Shown here one piece after another: positions 1 through 8,642 of a DNA stretch of 64,000 bases. Source of the DNA: Maribacter orientalis. GTDB taxonomy: Bacteria > Bacteroidota > Bacteroidia > Flavobacteriales > Flavobacteriaceae. Position numbers and translations under genes: made by a program. The DNA is taken from the NCBI RefSeq assembly GCF_900109345.1, contig NZ_FNZN01000002.1, forward strand, positions 248,001-312,000, read 5' to 3'. How positions within the stretch are numbered: position 1 is the stretch's first letter; every line of letters starts with the position of its first letter. Below the pieces are notes generated by a model. That model worked only from the letters and a program-made list of their open reading frames with translations, was not told the origin of the DNA and did not search any database.

Positions 1-1
1 T

Positions 2-628
2 TCAGATAAAGGTGATTTTATTATCAACGAGTATTTTGACATTGCCGCAACCACAAAAAAACATCTTGACACAGGTTCAAAAGTGCTTACACTGGGTGGA
101 GACCATTCCATAACTTTCCCGATTATAAAAGCATATCACGACCAACACCCTAAACTAGACATATTACATATAGATGCGCATGCTGACCTATACCACGACT
201 ATGAAGGCGACCCCTATTCTCATGCTTGCCCTTTTGCACGTATTATGGAAAATGGTTTTGCTGTTAAATTGGTTCAGGTCGGTATCAGAACTTTAAATCC
301 ACATCAAGCGGCACAGGCAAAAAAATACAAGGTTGATATACACGAAATGCGCAATTTAGACCTAAACAATATTCCCAAATTTAAAAATCCGCTATATATT
401 TCTTTAGATATGGATGGTTTTGACCCAGCCTTTGCGCCTGGCGTATCGCACCATGAACCAGGCGGACTTTCATCACGACAAGTAATCAATTTAATTCAAA
501 GTATCGACACGGAAGTTGTCGGGGCTGATATCGTAGAATATAATCCGGATCGTGATTTTCAAGATATGACCGCGTACTTAGCTGCGAAAATGATGAAAGA
601 ACTTTTAGGCAAAATGTTGGAACAGTAA
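2..628 (+). CDS. Agmatinase/arginase-family ureohydrolase (5' end outside window)
   Basis: The frame is open from base 2, so the start lies left of the window and about a third of a normal 280-320 residue ureohydrolase is missing. Visible manganese-binding motifs are GGDHS, DAHADL and SLDMDGFDP, the standard set of the arginase/agmatinase/formimidoylglutamase superfamily. These enzymes hydrolyse a guanidino group to urea; agmatinase would give putrescine. It sits 5' of an arginine biosynthesis operon, but the two are separated by a glycosyltransferase gene and a promoter, so co-regulation is not implied. Exact substrate cannot be fixed from the part seen; agmatinase (speB-like) is my best guess. 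The nearest internal GTG at 83 is not the true start, since homology continues before it. Confidence 0.85.
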   Translation, partial: SDKGDFIINEYFDIAATTKKHLDTGSKVLTLGGDHSITFPIIKAYHDQHPKLDILHIDAHADLYHDYEGDPYSHACPFARIMENGFAVKLVQVGIRTLNPHQAAQAKKYKVDIHEMRNLDLNNIPKFKNPLYISLDMDGFDPAFAPGVSHHEPGGLSSRQVINLIQSIDTEVVGADIVEYNPDRDFQDMTAYLAAKMMKELLGKMLEQ

Positions 629-681
629 AATTATATTCCGATTAAAACTACTAAATTGTATTGCTCATAAACCAACCCCCT

Positions 682-2025
682 ATGTCGAATTCCATTAGTA
701 GATTTTTGAAACTCCATAAGGTTTCTTCGATATTAGTGGCATTGAGCATAGTTTTCTATTTTACTTTTGCTTACCATTTGCAACGAACCGATTTCCCCAA
801 ACTACTGGGACTCTTTTTTGCACTTTTTCTGCTCTACTTTAAACTTATTCAGTTCGAAAAATGGAATCTTAAATTTCTATTGGTAGTAGGCATCATTTTT
901 AGACTGGTTTTCATTTGTACGGAGCCGAATCTATCGCAAGACTTTCATCGGTTTATTTGGGATGGGCATTTGGTCGCCAATGCTATAAACCCATATTTGC
1001 ATACACCCAATGATATAATTGAAAATATCGCGAATGTGATTCCTAATGCTCATGAATTGTATGAGGGCATGGGTAGTTTAAGCGCAAAACATTACAGTAA
1101 TTACCCGCCATTAAATCAACTGATCTTCGGTTTGACCGCCCTTATTGGTGGTAAAAGCATGTTCGGTTCACTGGTTGTAATGCGCATAACGATACTTTTA
1201 GCCGATATAGGTATTTTCTATTTTGGAAGAAAGCTGTTGAAAAACCTCAACAAATCGCCTCAATTAATTTTCTGGTACTTTTTAAATCCATTAGTAATAA
1301 TAGAGCTTACCGGCAACCTTCATTTTGAAGGTGTTATGCTATTCTTCTTTATACTTTCCATGTTTCTTATATCAATAAACAAATGGATATGGGCTGCCGT
1401 TATCATGGCCTGTTCTATCTCTATTAAGCTGGTACCTTTGTTGTTTTTACCACTCTTCCTTAGGTATTTTGGATGGAAGAAAAGCATGATGTTCTATAGT
1501 GTAATTGGAGTAACAACTCTCTTGCTATTCCTACCTTTTTACACACCAGAATTCATAGCCAACTACACCAAAACTATAAGCCTGTGGTTTTCCAATTTTG
1601 AGTTTAACGCCAGCATATACAATATCATAAAACAAACTGCGATACAATTTGATGCCAAGCCATGGGAATTTATAAAGGTCTATGGTAAAATTACGCCGCT
1701 ATTAACCATACTAGTGGTAGTGTTATTTACATTTCTTCCTAAAAGAAAAGATTTAAACCAGGTACTTGCCTCTATGATGTGGGTTTTGACCATTTATTAT
1801 TTTATGTCGACTACCCTGCACCCTTGGTATTGTATTTTTCTTGTGCTACTTGCCATTTTTACTTCTTACAGATATGCTATAATATGGTCTGCAGCTATTG
1901 TACTTAGCTATTACACATATTCACAGGCCGATTTCAAGGAAAACATGTGGTTACTCACTATTGAATATTGTGCAGTATATGGCTTTCTATTTTACGAAAT
2001 AATCGCACATAATAACAAAAAGTAA
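682..2025 (+). CDS. GT-C type polytopic membrane glycosyltransferase (mannosyltransferase-like)
   Basis: About 447 residues with roughly ten to twelve hydrophobic segments spread over the whole length, typical of GT-C/GT87-like (DUF2029) enzymes that use polyprenyl-phosphate sugars. An acidic loop after the second or third segment carries SQDFHRFIWDG, resembling the conserved Asp-containing first periplasmic loop of that family. I chose the ATG at 682; an in-frame TTG at 661 would add seven residues (LINQPP) that look like leader sequence. It follows the ureohydrolase gene by about 50 bases and could be read with it. Donor and acceptor sugars cannot be told from sequence. Family placement is fairly sure, function is inferred. 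Confidence 0.65.
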   Translation: MSNSISRFLKLHKVSSILVALSIVFYFTFAYHLQRTDFPKLLGLFFALFLLYFKLIQFEKWNLKFLLVVGIIFRLVFICTEPNLSQDFHRFIWDGHLVANAINPYLHTPNDIIENIANVIPNAHELYEGMGSLSAKHYSNYPPLNQLIFGLTALIGGKSMFGSLVVMRITILLADIGIFYFGRKLLKNLNKSPQLIFWYFLNPLVIIELTGNLHFEGVMLFFFILSMFLISINKWIWAAVIMACSISIKLVPLLFLPLFLRYFGWKKSMMFYSVIGVTTLLLFLPFYTPEFIANYTKTISLWFSNFEFNASIYNIIKQTAIQFDAKPWEFIKVYGKITPLLTILVVVLFTFLPKRKDLNQVLASMMWVLTIYYFMSTTLHPWYCIFLVLLAIFTSYRYAIIWSAAIVLSYYTYSQADFKENMWLLTIEYCAVYGFLFYEIIAHNNKK

Positions 2026-2065
2026 AGTTTTTGTAAAAAATTTCTCATGGGTGTTGTCAAATAAA

Positions 2066-2074
2066 TATAATTTG
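2066..2074 (+). promoter_or_regulatory. Possible -7 element of the arginine operon promoter
   Basis: TATAATTTG resembles the Bacteroidota -7 consensus TAnnTTTG with one extra base. It lies 16 bases before the leader-peptide ATG, so transcription would start just ahead of that frame. A well-spaced upstream TTG is not clear (the nearest, at 2054, is too close), so this is a weak call. Confidence 0.35.
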
Positions 2075-2089
2075 TACATTTACCCTGTA

Positions 2090-2176
2090 ATGAACGAAGA
2101 AATCTACTTTTTATATAGTACCGTGAGCCCAGTTGCTCTTGCGCGTCCGTTCACATCTCGCCGTCGTCGCCCGTAA
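2090..2176 (+). CDS. Arginine leader peptide (28 codons, ends RRRRP)
   Basis: An ATG frame of 28 codons stands alone in the space between the glycosyltransferase gene and the first gene of the arginine operon. It starts MNEEIYFLYS and ends RPFTSRRRRP followed by TAA; five of 28 residues are Arg, four of them consecutive (codons CGC CGT CGT CGC at 2159-2170). CGN codons are rare in the AT-rich neighbouring genes, which prefer AGA, so this string stands out in composition. A short peptide with a run of the pathway's product amino acid directly upstream of the biosynthetic operon is the classic layout of ribosome-mediated attenuation (as in his, leu, thr and trp leaders). What is seen: the frame, the codon run and its position. 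What is inferred: that ribosome stalling for charged tRNA-Arg controls the operon. Confidence 0.8.
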   Translation: MNEEIYFLYSTVSPVALARPFTSRRRRP

Positions 2177-2242
2177 GGGTAATATATATTTATGGAATTA
2201 GGTGAGTCCATTTCCGCACAGAAAATCAAAATTATTTTTTTT
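2157..2242 (+). promoter_or_regulatory. Putative attenuator region behind the Arg leader peptide
   Basis: After the leader stop there is a hairpin ATGGA/TCCAT (2192-2196 with 2207-2211) whose loop contains GGTGAG (2201-2206). That loop can instead pair with CTCGCC (2157-2162), which overlaps the first codons of the Arg run; the pairing is six bases with one G-U. A small CCC-GTAA-GGG hairpin covers the leader stop. A run of eight T (2235-2242) follows, 22 bases before the GNAT start, but no strong GC-rich stem abuts it, so I cannot point to a convincing intrinsic terminator. Mutually exclusive pairing with the Arg codons fits an attenuator; folding was done by eye only. Confidence 0.4.
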
Positions 2243-2264
2243 ACACTTTTAAATCTATTTGGCA

Positions 2265-2897
2265 ATGAACTTAATTGTTGCTAACGAATCACATTTTAAA
2301 TACGCCCAAGATATTTGTGACACCATAGCAGAATCTGCTAAAGTTCGTGGTACAGGTATTGCAAAAAGAACTCCTGAATATATACAGAGAAAACTATCTA
2401 ACGGTAATGCCGTATTGGCACTAGACGGAGATAAATTTGCAGGCTTCTGTTATATAGAAGTATGGGGGCATGAGAAATTTGTTGCAAATTCGGGACTTAT
2501 AGTACACCCAGATTATAGAGGTCAAGGACTTGCCAAGAGTATAAAAGCCAAAATTTTTGAACTCAGCAGAAAAAAGTTTCCCGATGCTAAGATATTTGGC
2601 ATAACCACAGGACTAGCAGTGATGAAAATCAACTACGAATTGGGATACAAACCTGTAACCTTTTCTGAACTGACCGATGACCCAGAATTCTGGAAAGGCT
2701 GCCAAACCTGTAAGAACTTCGATATTCTTACTCGAACAGAGCAAAAAATGTGCTTATGCACCGGTATGCTCTATGACGCTAATAACAAGAAAAAAACTGT
2801 AGAAGTCAAGGAAGTAAATAGCAAAGCCTTTACAAGATTAAAAAGTATCAAGGAAAATTTGTTCTTGAGAAAAAAAGAAGAGAAGAGTAAATCATAA
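2265..2897 (+). CDS. GNAT acyltransferase, probable N-acyl(succinyl)glutamate synthase of the arginine operon
   Basis: About 210 residues. A GNAT core lies at roughly 15-135, with the acyl-CoA pyrophosphate-binding signature in HPDYRGQGLAKS. As the first gene behind the Arg leader peptide and the only acyltransferase in a cluster that otherwise has every step from argB to argH, it is the natural candidate to acylate glutamate, the job of ArgA or ArgJ elsewhere. Because the ArgF' here has the succinylornithine-type residue, the acyl donor may be succinyl-CoA. Odd feature: a cysteine cluster in the C-terminal third (GCQTC, then MCLCTG about 20 residues later) that could bind metal or sense redox state. 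I chose ATG at 2265 over the in-frame TTG at 2259. The tail is very Lys/Glu-rich. Function is from context. Confidence 0.65.
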   Translation: MNLIVANESHFKYAQDICDTIAESAKVRGTGIAKRTPEYIQRKLSNGNAVLALDGDKFAGFCYIEVWGHEKFVANSGLIVHPDYRGQGLAKSIKAKIFELSRKKFPDAKIFGITTGLAVMKINYELGYKPVTFSELTDDPEFWKGCQTCKNFDILTRTEQKMCLCTGMLYDANNKKKTVEVKEVNSKAFTRLKSIKENLFLRKKEEKSKS

Positions 2898-3041
2898 TTC
2901 TGATATATAATAATTAGAAAATAGAGTAGAGAAAAAGGAACGTACAATAAATTGAAGGTTTATTCCCTCGAAACCAGCATCTTTTTCTATTCAAATTGAA
3001 TCATATAATTACCCGGAATTACCGGAATTGAACACATTAAA

Positions 3042-4229
3042 ATGAAGAAATTAGTACTTGCATACAGCGGCGGATTGGATACATCTTATTGCGCAAAATA
3101 TTTATCAAAAGATAAAGGATTCGAAGTACACGCGGTAAGCGTTAATACGGGTGGATTCTCATCTGAAGAAATAAAAGAAATTGAGCGCAAAGCACTTGAG
3201 TTAGGGGCAACATCATATACCTCAATCGATGCTGTACAGACGTTCTATGAAAAAGTAGTGAAGTATCTAATTTTTGGCAATGTACTTAAAAACAACACCT
3301 ACCCCCTTTCTGTTAGTGCCGAACGAATTGTACAGGCAATCGAGATTGTCAACTATGCTAAAAAAGTAGGTGCCAAATATATTGCGCATGGTAGTACTGG
3401 CGCTGGTAACGACCAAGTACGTTTCGATATGATTTTTCAAATCATTGCACCAGAAATTGAAATCATCACCCCTATTCGTGATCATAAATTGGCCAGAGAA
3501 GCTGAAATTGCATATTTGAAAGAAAATGGAGTTGATTACCCTTGGGAAAAAGCCAAATATTCAATCAACAGAGGATTATGGGGAACTTCGGTCGGTGGTG
3601 AAGAAACCTTAACTTCCGATAAAGCTTTGCCCGATAGTGCATACCCAAGCCAGTTACAAGAAAAAAATCCGTCCGATATCACCTTAACTTTTGAAAAGGG
3701 AGAATTGGTTGCTGTTAACGGTGAAAAAGATACTCCGGTAAAAAACATTGAAAAGGTTGAAGCCATAGCCTCTAAATATGCCATTGGTAGAGATATTCAC
3801 GTTGGCGACACTATTATAGGTACTAAAGGAAGAGTAGGTTTTGAGGCTCCTGCTTCATTGATTATCATAAAAGCACACCATTTGTTAGAGAAGCATACCC
3901 TTACCAAATGGCAACAATACCAAAAAGAGCAACAAGGTAATTTCTATGGCATGCTATTGCATGAAGGCAATTATCTAGATGCGGTAATGAGAAATATAGA
4001 AACCTTTTTGACCGACACCCAAAAAACAGTTTCTGGTGATGTATTTGTTGGCTTGTACCCTTTTCAGTTTAGGTTGCATGGCATTTCATCTAAACATGAT
4101 TTAATGACCGATGCTTTCGGTAAATATGGAGAGGTTAATAAAGGCTGGTCTGCAGATGATGCTAAAGGCTTTATAAAAATTCTTTCCAATTCAGGCAGAA
4201 TTTATAACCATGTAAATGGAAATATTTAG
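3042..4229 (+). CDS. argG: Argininosuccinate synthase
   Basis: Ligates citrulline and aspartate with ATP to argininosuccinate. The PP-loop AYSGGLDTSY is at residues 8-17; the family blocks around GSTGAGNDQVRF and KYSINRGLWG are present, and 395 residues matches the family's roughly 400. It follows the GNAT gene after 144 bases with no evident terminator, so it probably belongs to the same transcript. The gap holds a short partial repeat (CCGGAATTACCGGAATT near 3014-3029). Confidence 0.97.
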   Translation: MKKLVLAYSGGLDTSYCAKYLSKDKGFEVHAVSVNTGGFSSEEIKEIERKALELGATSYTSIDAVQTFYEKVVKYLIFGNVLKNNTYPLSVSAERIVQAIEIVNYAKKVGAKYIAHGSTGAGNDQVRFDMIFQIIAPEIEIITPIRDHKLAREAEIAYLKENGVDYPWEKAKYSINRGLWGTSVGGEETLTSDKALPDSAYPSQLQEKNPSDITLTFEKGELVAVNGEKDTPVKNIEKVEAIASKYAIGRDIHVGDTIIGTKGRVGFEAPASLIIIKAHHLLEKHTLTKWQQYQKEQQGNFYGMLLHEGNYLDAVMRNIETFLTDTQKTVSGDVFVGLYPFQFRLHGISSKHDLMTDAFGKYGEVNKGWSADDAKGFIKILSNSGRIYNHVNGNI

Positions 4230-4291
4230 AAGATTGGAAAACTAATTATACTGTCCGGTCTAGCACGGTAGATACCTAAAAAGTTTAAAAA

Positions 4292-5266
4292 ATGATTAAA
4301 GCAGGCATTATAGGCGGATCAGGTTATACGGGGGGCGAACTTATTCGAATCCTATTAAACCATCCGGCTACGGAAATAGATTTTATATACAGTACTACAA
4401 GAGCTGGCAAAAGAGTAACCACAGCACACCCCGATTTGTTGGGAGTTACAGATTTAGAATTTACTGGAAATGTAAACCTGAATGTAGATGTTGTATTCCT
4501 ATGTTTGGGCCACGGTAATTCTACAGCATTTTTAAAAGAACATGATTTTTCATCTGATACTAAAATCATTGATTTAAGTAATGACTTTAGGTTACATAAA
4601 GATGCCGATTTTGATGGTAAGCCATTCGTATACGGGCTCCCAGAATTAAACAAAACCGAAATTGAAAATGCTCAATATATTGCCAACCCAGGTTGTTTTG
4701 CAACTGCTATTCAATTAGCATTGCTTCCTTTAGCGAAGGCAAATTTTTTGGAGAACGAGGTTCATATTAATGCCGTTACGGGCAGTACTGGTGCAGGTAT
4801 TAGTCCGTCAGCAACCTCGCATTTTTCATGGCGAAACAATAATGTAAGCTGGTATAAACCTTTTACCCATCAACATTTGGGTGAAATCAACGAGAGTTTA
4901 CATTCGCTTCAAAACAATACCGGAAATTTATTTTTTATGCCAAATAGAGGAAATTTCACTCGTGGAATTTTAGCCACTTCGTATACCAAATTTGAAGGTG
5001 AATTGGCAGATGCAGAAAAAATCTATCAAGATTTCTATAAGAATGCTGTCTTTACGCAAATTTCTGAGCAACCTATCAACTTAAAACAAGTAGTGAATAC
5101 CAATCAATGTCATGTGCATTTACATAAACACGATGATATTTTATTGGTTACATCAGCTATAGATAATTTATTAAAGGGTGCTTCGGGTCAGGCCGTTCAG
5201 AATATGAATTTAATATTCGGACTAGAGGAAGATTTGGGTCTTAATTTGAAAGCTGGGGTATTTTAA
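4292..5266 (+). CDS. argC: N-acyl-gamma-glutamyl-phosphate reductase
   Basis: Reduces the acyl-glutamyl phosphate made by ArgB to the semialdehyde with NADPH. The N-terminal dinucleotide motif GGSGYTGGEL is at residues 8-17 and the catalytic cysteine is Cys135 in ANPGCFATA. The 324-residue length is the short ArgC form. It starts 62 bases after argG. In the succinyl variant of the pathway proposed for Bacteroidota it would act on the N-succinyl compound; the sequence alone does not separate acetyl from succinyl specificity. Confidence 0.96.
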   Translation: MIKAGIIGGSGYTGGELIRILLNHPATEIDFIYSTTRAGKRVTTAHPDLLGVTDLEFTGNVNLNVDVVFLCLGHGNSTAFLKEHDFSSDTKIIDLSNDFRLHKDADFDGKPFVYGLPELNKTEIENAQYIANPGCFATAIQLALLPLAKANFLENEVHINAVTGSTGAGISPSATSHFSWRNNNVSWYKPFTHQHLGEINESLHSLQNNTGNLFFMPNRGNFTRGILATSYTKFEGELADAEKIYQDFYKNAVFTQISEQPINLKQVVNTNQCHVHLHKHDDILLVTSAIDNLLKGASGQAVQNMNLIFGLEEDLGLNLKAGVF

Positions 5267-5414
5267 TATGGTTGATGGAAAATATATTTTAATTATTATC
5301 CCAAGTATGGGATTTAGAAATTGAATATTAGCAAAACATTATAAATAATGAATTCAAAGTTGTTCTTAAAACGTACTTATTACACTGAGCTCATTACCAA
5401 ACACAAATAAAATT

Positions 5415-6209
5415 ATGAAAATAGCCATTATAGGTGCGGGCAACTTAGGACTTTCTATTGCAAACGGAATTCTAAACAGTAATGGTGCTACCACTATGTA
5501 CCTTACTAAAAGAGATACAAAATCTATTCTCGATTTTGAAAAACACAACAAGGTGACTGTAACGACTGATAATCGTTTGGCTATTCAGAATTCCGATATT
5601 TTAATATTTGCCGTACAACCTGTTCATTTTGCTGGAATCTTAGAAAGTGTAAAAGATTTATTGAACGAAAATCATGTGATTATTTCTACCATAACCGGTT
5701 TTGGTATCGACAAAATAGAGGCTGTTATAGGCAAGGACAATTACATTGTTAGAAGCATGCCCAATACAGCTATTTCGGTAGGTAAGTCAATGACTTGTAT
5801 TTGCAGTAACGAGAAAGGTAAAAAACGTATTGATCTAACAAAGGCTATTTTTAACAGGATGGGACATTCTATGGAAATTCCTGAAAACCAAATGCAAGCT
5901 GCTACAGTAATTTGTGCTAGTGGAGTAGCTTTTTGGATGCGATTAATTCGTGCAACAACCCAAGGTGCCATTCAGTTAGGTTTTGATGCCCAAGAGGCTC
6001 AAGAACTGGCCATGCATACGTGTAATGGTGCTGCAAGTTTACTTATAGAATCAGGTAATCATCCTGAAGAAGAAATAGATCGGGTTACTACACCTATGGG
6101 TTGTACCATAACAGGACTAAACGAAATGGAACATCAAGGTTTAAGCTCATCATTAATACAAGGTATTATTGCCTCTTATGATAAGATTACCGAATTTAAA
6201 ACCAAGTAA
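5415..6209 (+). CDS. proC: Pyrroline-5-carboxylate reductase
   Basis: Last step of proline synthesis, P5C to proline with NAD(P)H. The Rossmann motif IGAGNLGLSIANGI opens the protein at residues 5-18, and the C-terminal region keeps the P5CR block TTPMGCTITGLNEM. Length 264 residues is normal. The gene sits between argC and argD rather than with proA and proB, all in one direction, so proline and arginine synthesis share this transcript. The 148-base gap before it includes a 6-bp hairpin (ATCCCA/TGGGAT at 5298-5313) without a T tract. Confidence 0.93.
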   Translation: MKIAIIGAGNLGLSIANGILNSNGATTMYLTKRDTKSILDFEKHNKVTVTTDNRLAIQNSDILIFAVQPVHFAGILESVKDLLNENHVIISTITGFGIDKIEAVIGKDNYIVRSMPNTAISVGKSMTCICSNEKGKKRIDLTKAIFNRMGHSMEIPENQMQAATVICASGVAFWMRLIRATTQGAIQLGFDAQEAQELAMHTCNGAASLLIESGNHPEEEIDRVTTPMGCTITGLNEMEHQGLSSSLIQGIIASYDKITEFKTK

Positions 6210-6256
6210 AAACAAGCTTCCAAACCAGTTCTTTTTGAACTTGAATTTTTTGAATT

Positions 6257-7384
6257 ATGAAATTATTCGACGTTTACCCATTATATAATGTTACCCCGGT
6301 TTCCGCCAAAGGAATAGTTGTAACTGACGACAAAGGTCAAGATTATTTAGATTTCTACGGTGGTCATGCCGTAATATCCATTGGTCATACTCACCCACAT
6401 TACGTAAAGCGTTTAAAAGACCAATTAGACAAAATAGGTTTTTACAGCAATGCAGTTCAAAATCCATTACAAGAAGAACTTGCTGAAAAACTTGGCGTAC
6501 TATCCAATTGCGAAGATTATAATCTTTTTATGTGTAATTCGGGGGCCGAAGCGAATGAAAATGCCTTAAAAATGGCATCATTTGTAACAGGCAAATCTAA
6601 AGTAATTGCATTTAAAAATGGTTTCCATGGTCGTACCTCCGCAGCTGTAGCTGCGACGGATAATCCTTCTATTAACGCATCGATTAACCTACAGCAAAAA
6701 GTAAACTTTTTGGAACTTAACGATATTAAAGGTTTTAAAAATGAGATTGTTAAAAAGAATATTTGTGCTGTAATTATAGAATCGATACAAGGTGTAGGTG
6801 GTTTAGATGAACCGACAACAGAATTTTTTCAAAAAGTTGCATCACTCTGTAAAGAAAATGGTGTTTTTTTAATTGCCGATGAAGTACAGTGCGGATTTGG
6901 TAGAAGTGGTAAATTCTTTGGGTTTCAGCATCACAACATACAACCAGATATCATAAGTATTGCCAAAGGCATGGGAAATGGATTTCCTGTAGGTGGTGTT
7001 TTAATTCATGAAAGTATTAGTGCTAAATTCGGGATGCTAGGCACCACATTTGGTGGTAATCATTTAGCCTGTGTAGCTACTTTAGCGGTTCTTGAAGTAT
7101 TAGAAAAAGAAAATCTCATACAGAATGCTGAAGAATTAGGCATTTACTTTAACGAAAAGGCGAAGGAAATTCCGCAAGTAAAACGCGTAAAAGGTCGGGG
7201 GTTGATGCTTGGACTTGAGTTTGATTTTCAGGTAGCCGATCTACGCAAAAAATTGATATACGAACATCATTTATTTACAGGCGGTGCCAAAGACAAAACG
7301 GTGCTACGAATTTTACCTGCTTTAAATATTACAAAACAAGATTTAGATATTTTCTTTAAGGCTCTTAAGACTGCTTTAGCATGA
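6257..7384 (+). CDS. argD: N-acylornithine aminotransferase
   Basis: Class III PLP aminotransferase that converts N-acyl-glutamate semialdehyde to N-acylornithine with glutamate as donor. Seen: the family start LFDVYPLYNVTPV, the PLP-phosphate region NSGAEANENALK, the DEVQCGFGRSG block and the Schiff-base lysine in SIAKGMGNGFP. The 375-residue length is typical. Its stop codon overlaps the proA start by four bases (ATGA), which suggests translational coupling. Could be active on succinyl substrates; the ornithine aminotransferase alternative is less likely given the operon. Confidence 0.94.
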   Translation: MKLFDVYPLYNVTPVSAKGIVVTDDKGQDYLDFYGGHAVISIGHTHPHYVKRLKDQLDKIGFYSNAVQNPLQEELAEKLGVLSNCEDYNLFMCNSGAEANENALKMASFVTGKSKVIAFKNGFHGRTSAAVAATDNPSINASINLQQKVNFLELNDIKGFKNEIVKKNICAVIIESIQGVGGLDEPTTEFFQKVASLCKENGVFLIADEVQCGFGRSGKFFGFQHHNIQPDIISIAKGMGNGFPVGGVLIHESISAKFGMLGTTFGGNHLACVATLAVLEVLEKENLIQNAEELGIYFNEKAKEIPQVKRVKGRGLMLGLEFDFQVADLRKKLIYEHHLFTGGAKDKTVLRILPALNITKQDLDIFFKALKTALA

Positions 7385-8577
7385 AAAAAACTCTCAGTTT
7401 AGAAAAAAGAAATGCCGTACTATTACGCATGGCCGACTTAGTAAGACAAGAAGAATCGATATTACTATCTGCCAATGATAAAGATTTAAGTTCCTTTGAG
7501 TCTGAAGATATTGCGATGGTCGACCGATTAAAGGTGAATAAAAAGAAGGTAGGCGAAATGGTCTATTCTTTAAAACAATTGGCCTCACTTGACGACCCTT
7601 TACATGTTGAGCGCTTTCAATTTACTCATGATAACGGACTTGAAATAAGTAATAAAACCGCCCCTTTTGGAACGATAATGATTATTTACGAATCTAGACC
7701 TGATGTTACTATTGAAGCTGCAGGCATTGCTTTTAAATCTGGAAATAAAATTTTATTGAAAGGTGGAAAAGAATCGTTGAATTCAAACTTAGTTCTCGTT
7801 AATCTATGGCATAAAGCATTAGAAGCTTGTGATTGTTCTAAAGATTGGATAACCTATCTCAATTTTTCAAGAGAAGAAACTCAGAAATTCTTAGAAAAGC
7901 CGACTGAAAAATTAGACCTAATTGTACCTAGAGGTGGTGAGCGATTGATTGCATTTGTAAAACAACATGCAAAGTGCCCCGTTATCGTTAGTGGTAGAGG
8001 TAATAATTTTGTTTATGTTTCACATGAAGCCGATTTGCAAATGGCCTTAGACATTATTATCAATGCCAAGACCACTAAAATATCGGCTTGCAATGCTGTT
8101 GATAAGGTTATTATTTCGAGAGATTTACCACGTAAAATGGAATTCTTAAATCTTTTGCTACAATCTTTAAAAAAGTATAATGTAGAAATTTTAACCGATG
8201 CCAAATTAGCAGGATTAGAGGGCACTACACAAATGGATAATAAATCGGTATGGTACGAAGAGTTTTTAGATTATAAAATCGTCATTGGTCAAGTACCTGA
8301 TGTTGAAGAGGCTATTCAACACATCAATACTTATGGCGGCGGACATTCGGCAGTAATTATTAGCAAAAACGAAGAAGAAGCAGATACATTTATGCAATCT
8401 GTAGATACTGCAGCCGTATACCATAATGCATCAACCCGCTTTACAGATGGCGGTCAATTTGGTCTTGGTGGTGAATTAGCGATAAGCACTGACAAGCTAC
8501 ACCAACGTGGCCCAATTGGCCTTCAACATTTGGTGACCAATAAGTGGTATGTAAAAGGAAATGGACAGGTAAGGTAA
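7381..8577 (+). CDS. proA: Glutamate-5-semialdehyde dehydrogenase (gamma-glutamyl phosphate reductase)
   Basis: Reduces gamma-glutamyl phosphate to glutamate semialdehyde in proline synthesis. Family blocks seen are IYESRPDVTIEAAG, the glycine-rich LKGGKES and the active-site cysteine in KISACNAVDK. The 398-residue length is near the usual 415. It overlaps argD by four bases and is followed by proB after 65 bases, the reverse of the more common proB-proA order. Confidence 0.95.
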   Translation: MKKTLSLEKRNAVLLRMADLVRQEESILLSANDKDLSSFESEDIAMVDRLKVNKKKVGEMVYSLKQLASLDDPLHVERFQFTHDNGLEISNKTAPFGTIMIIYESRPDVTIEAAGIAFKSGNKILLKGGKESLNSNLVLVNLWHKALEACDCSKDWITYLNFSREETQKFLEKPTEKLDLIVPRGGERLIAFVKQHAKCPVIVSGRGNNFVYVSHEADLQMALDIIINAKTTKISACNAVDKVIISRDLPRKMEFLNLLLQSLKKYNVEILTDAKLAGLEGTTQMDNKSVWYEEFLDYKIVIGQVPDVEEAIQHINTYGGGHSAVIISKNEEEADTFMQSVDTAAVYHNASTRFTDGGQFGLGGELAISTDKLHQRGPIGLQHLVTNKWYVKGNGQVR

Positions 8578-8642
8578 GAGATAATCACAATTTCTTTATT
8601 CAACAAAACTGTTGATGAAGTCTAAATGGAAAATAGGCCGTA

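Noticed and set aside
304-489. Minus-strand frame inside the ureohydrolase and dozens of similar opposite-strand frames across the window
   Set aside because: They lie inside genes with clear domain motifs and have no recognisable start region or composition of their own.
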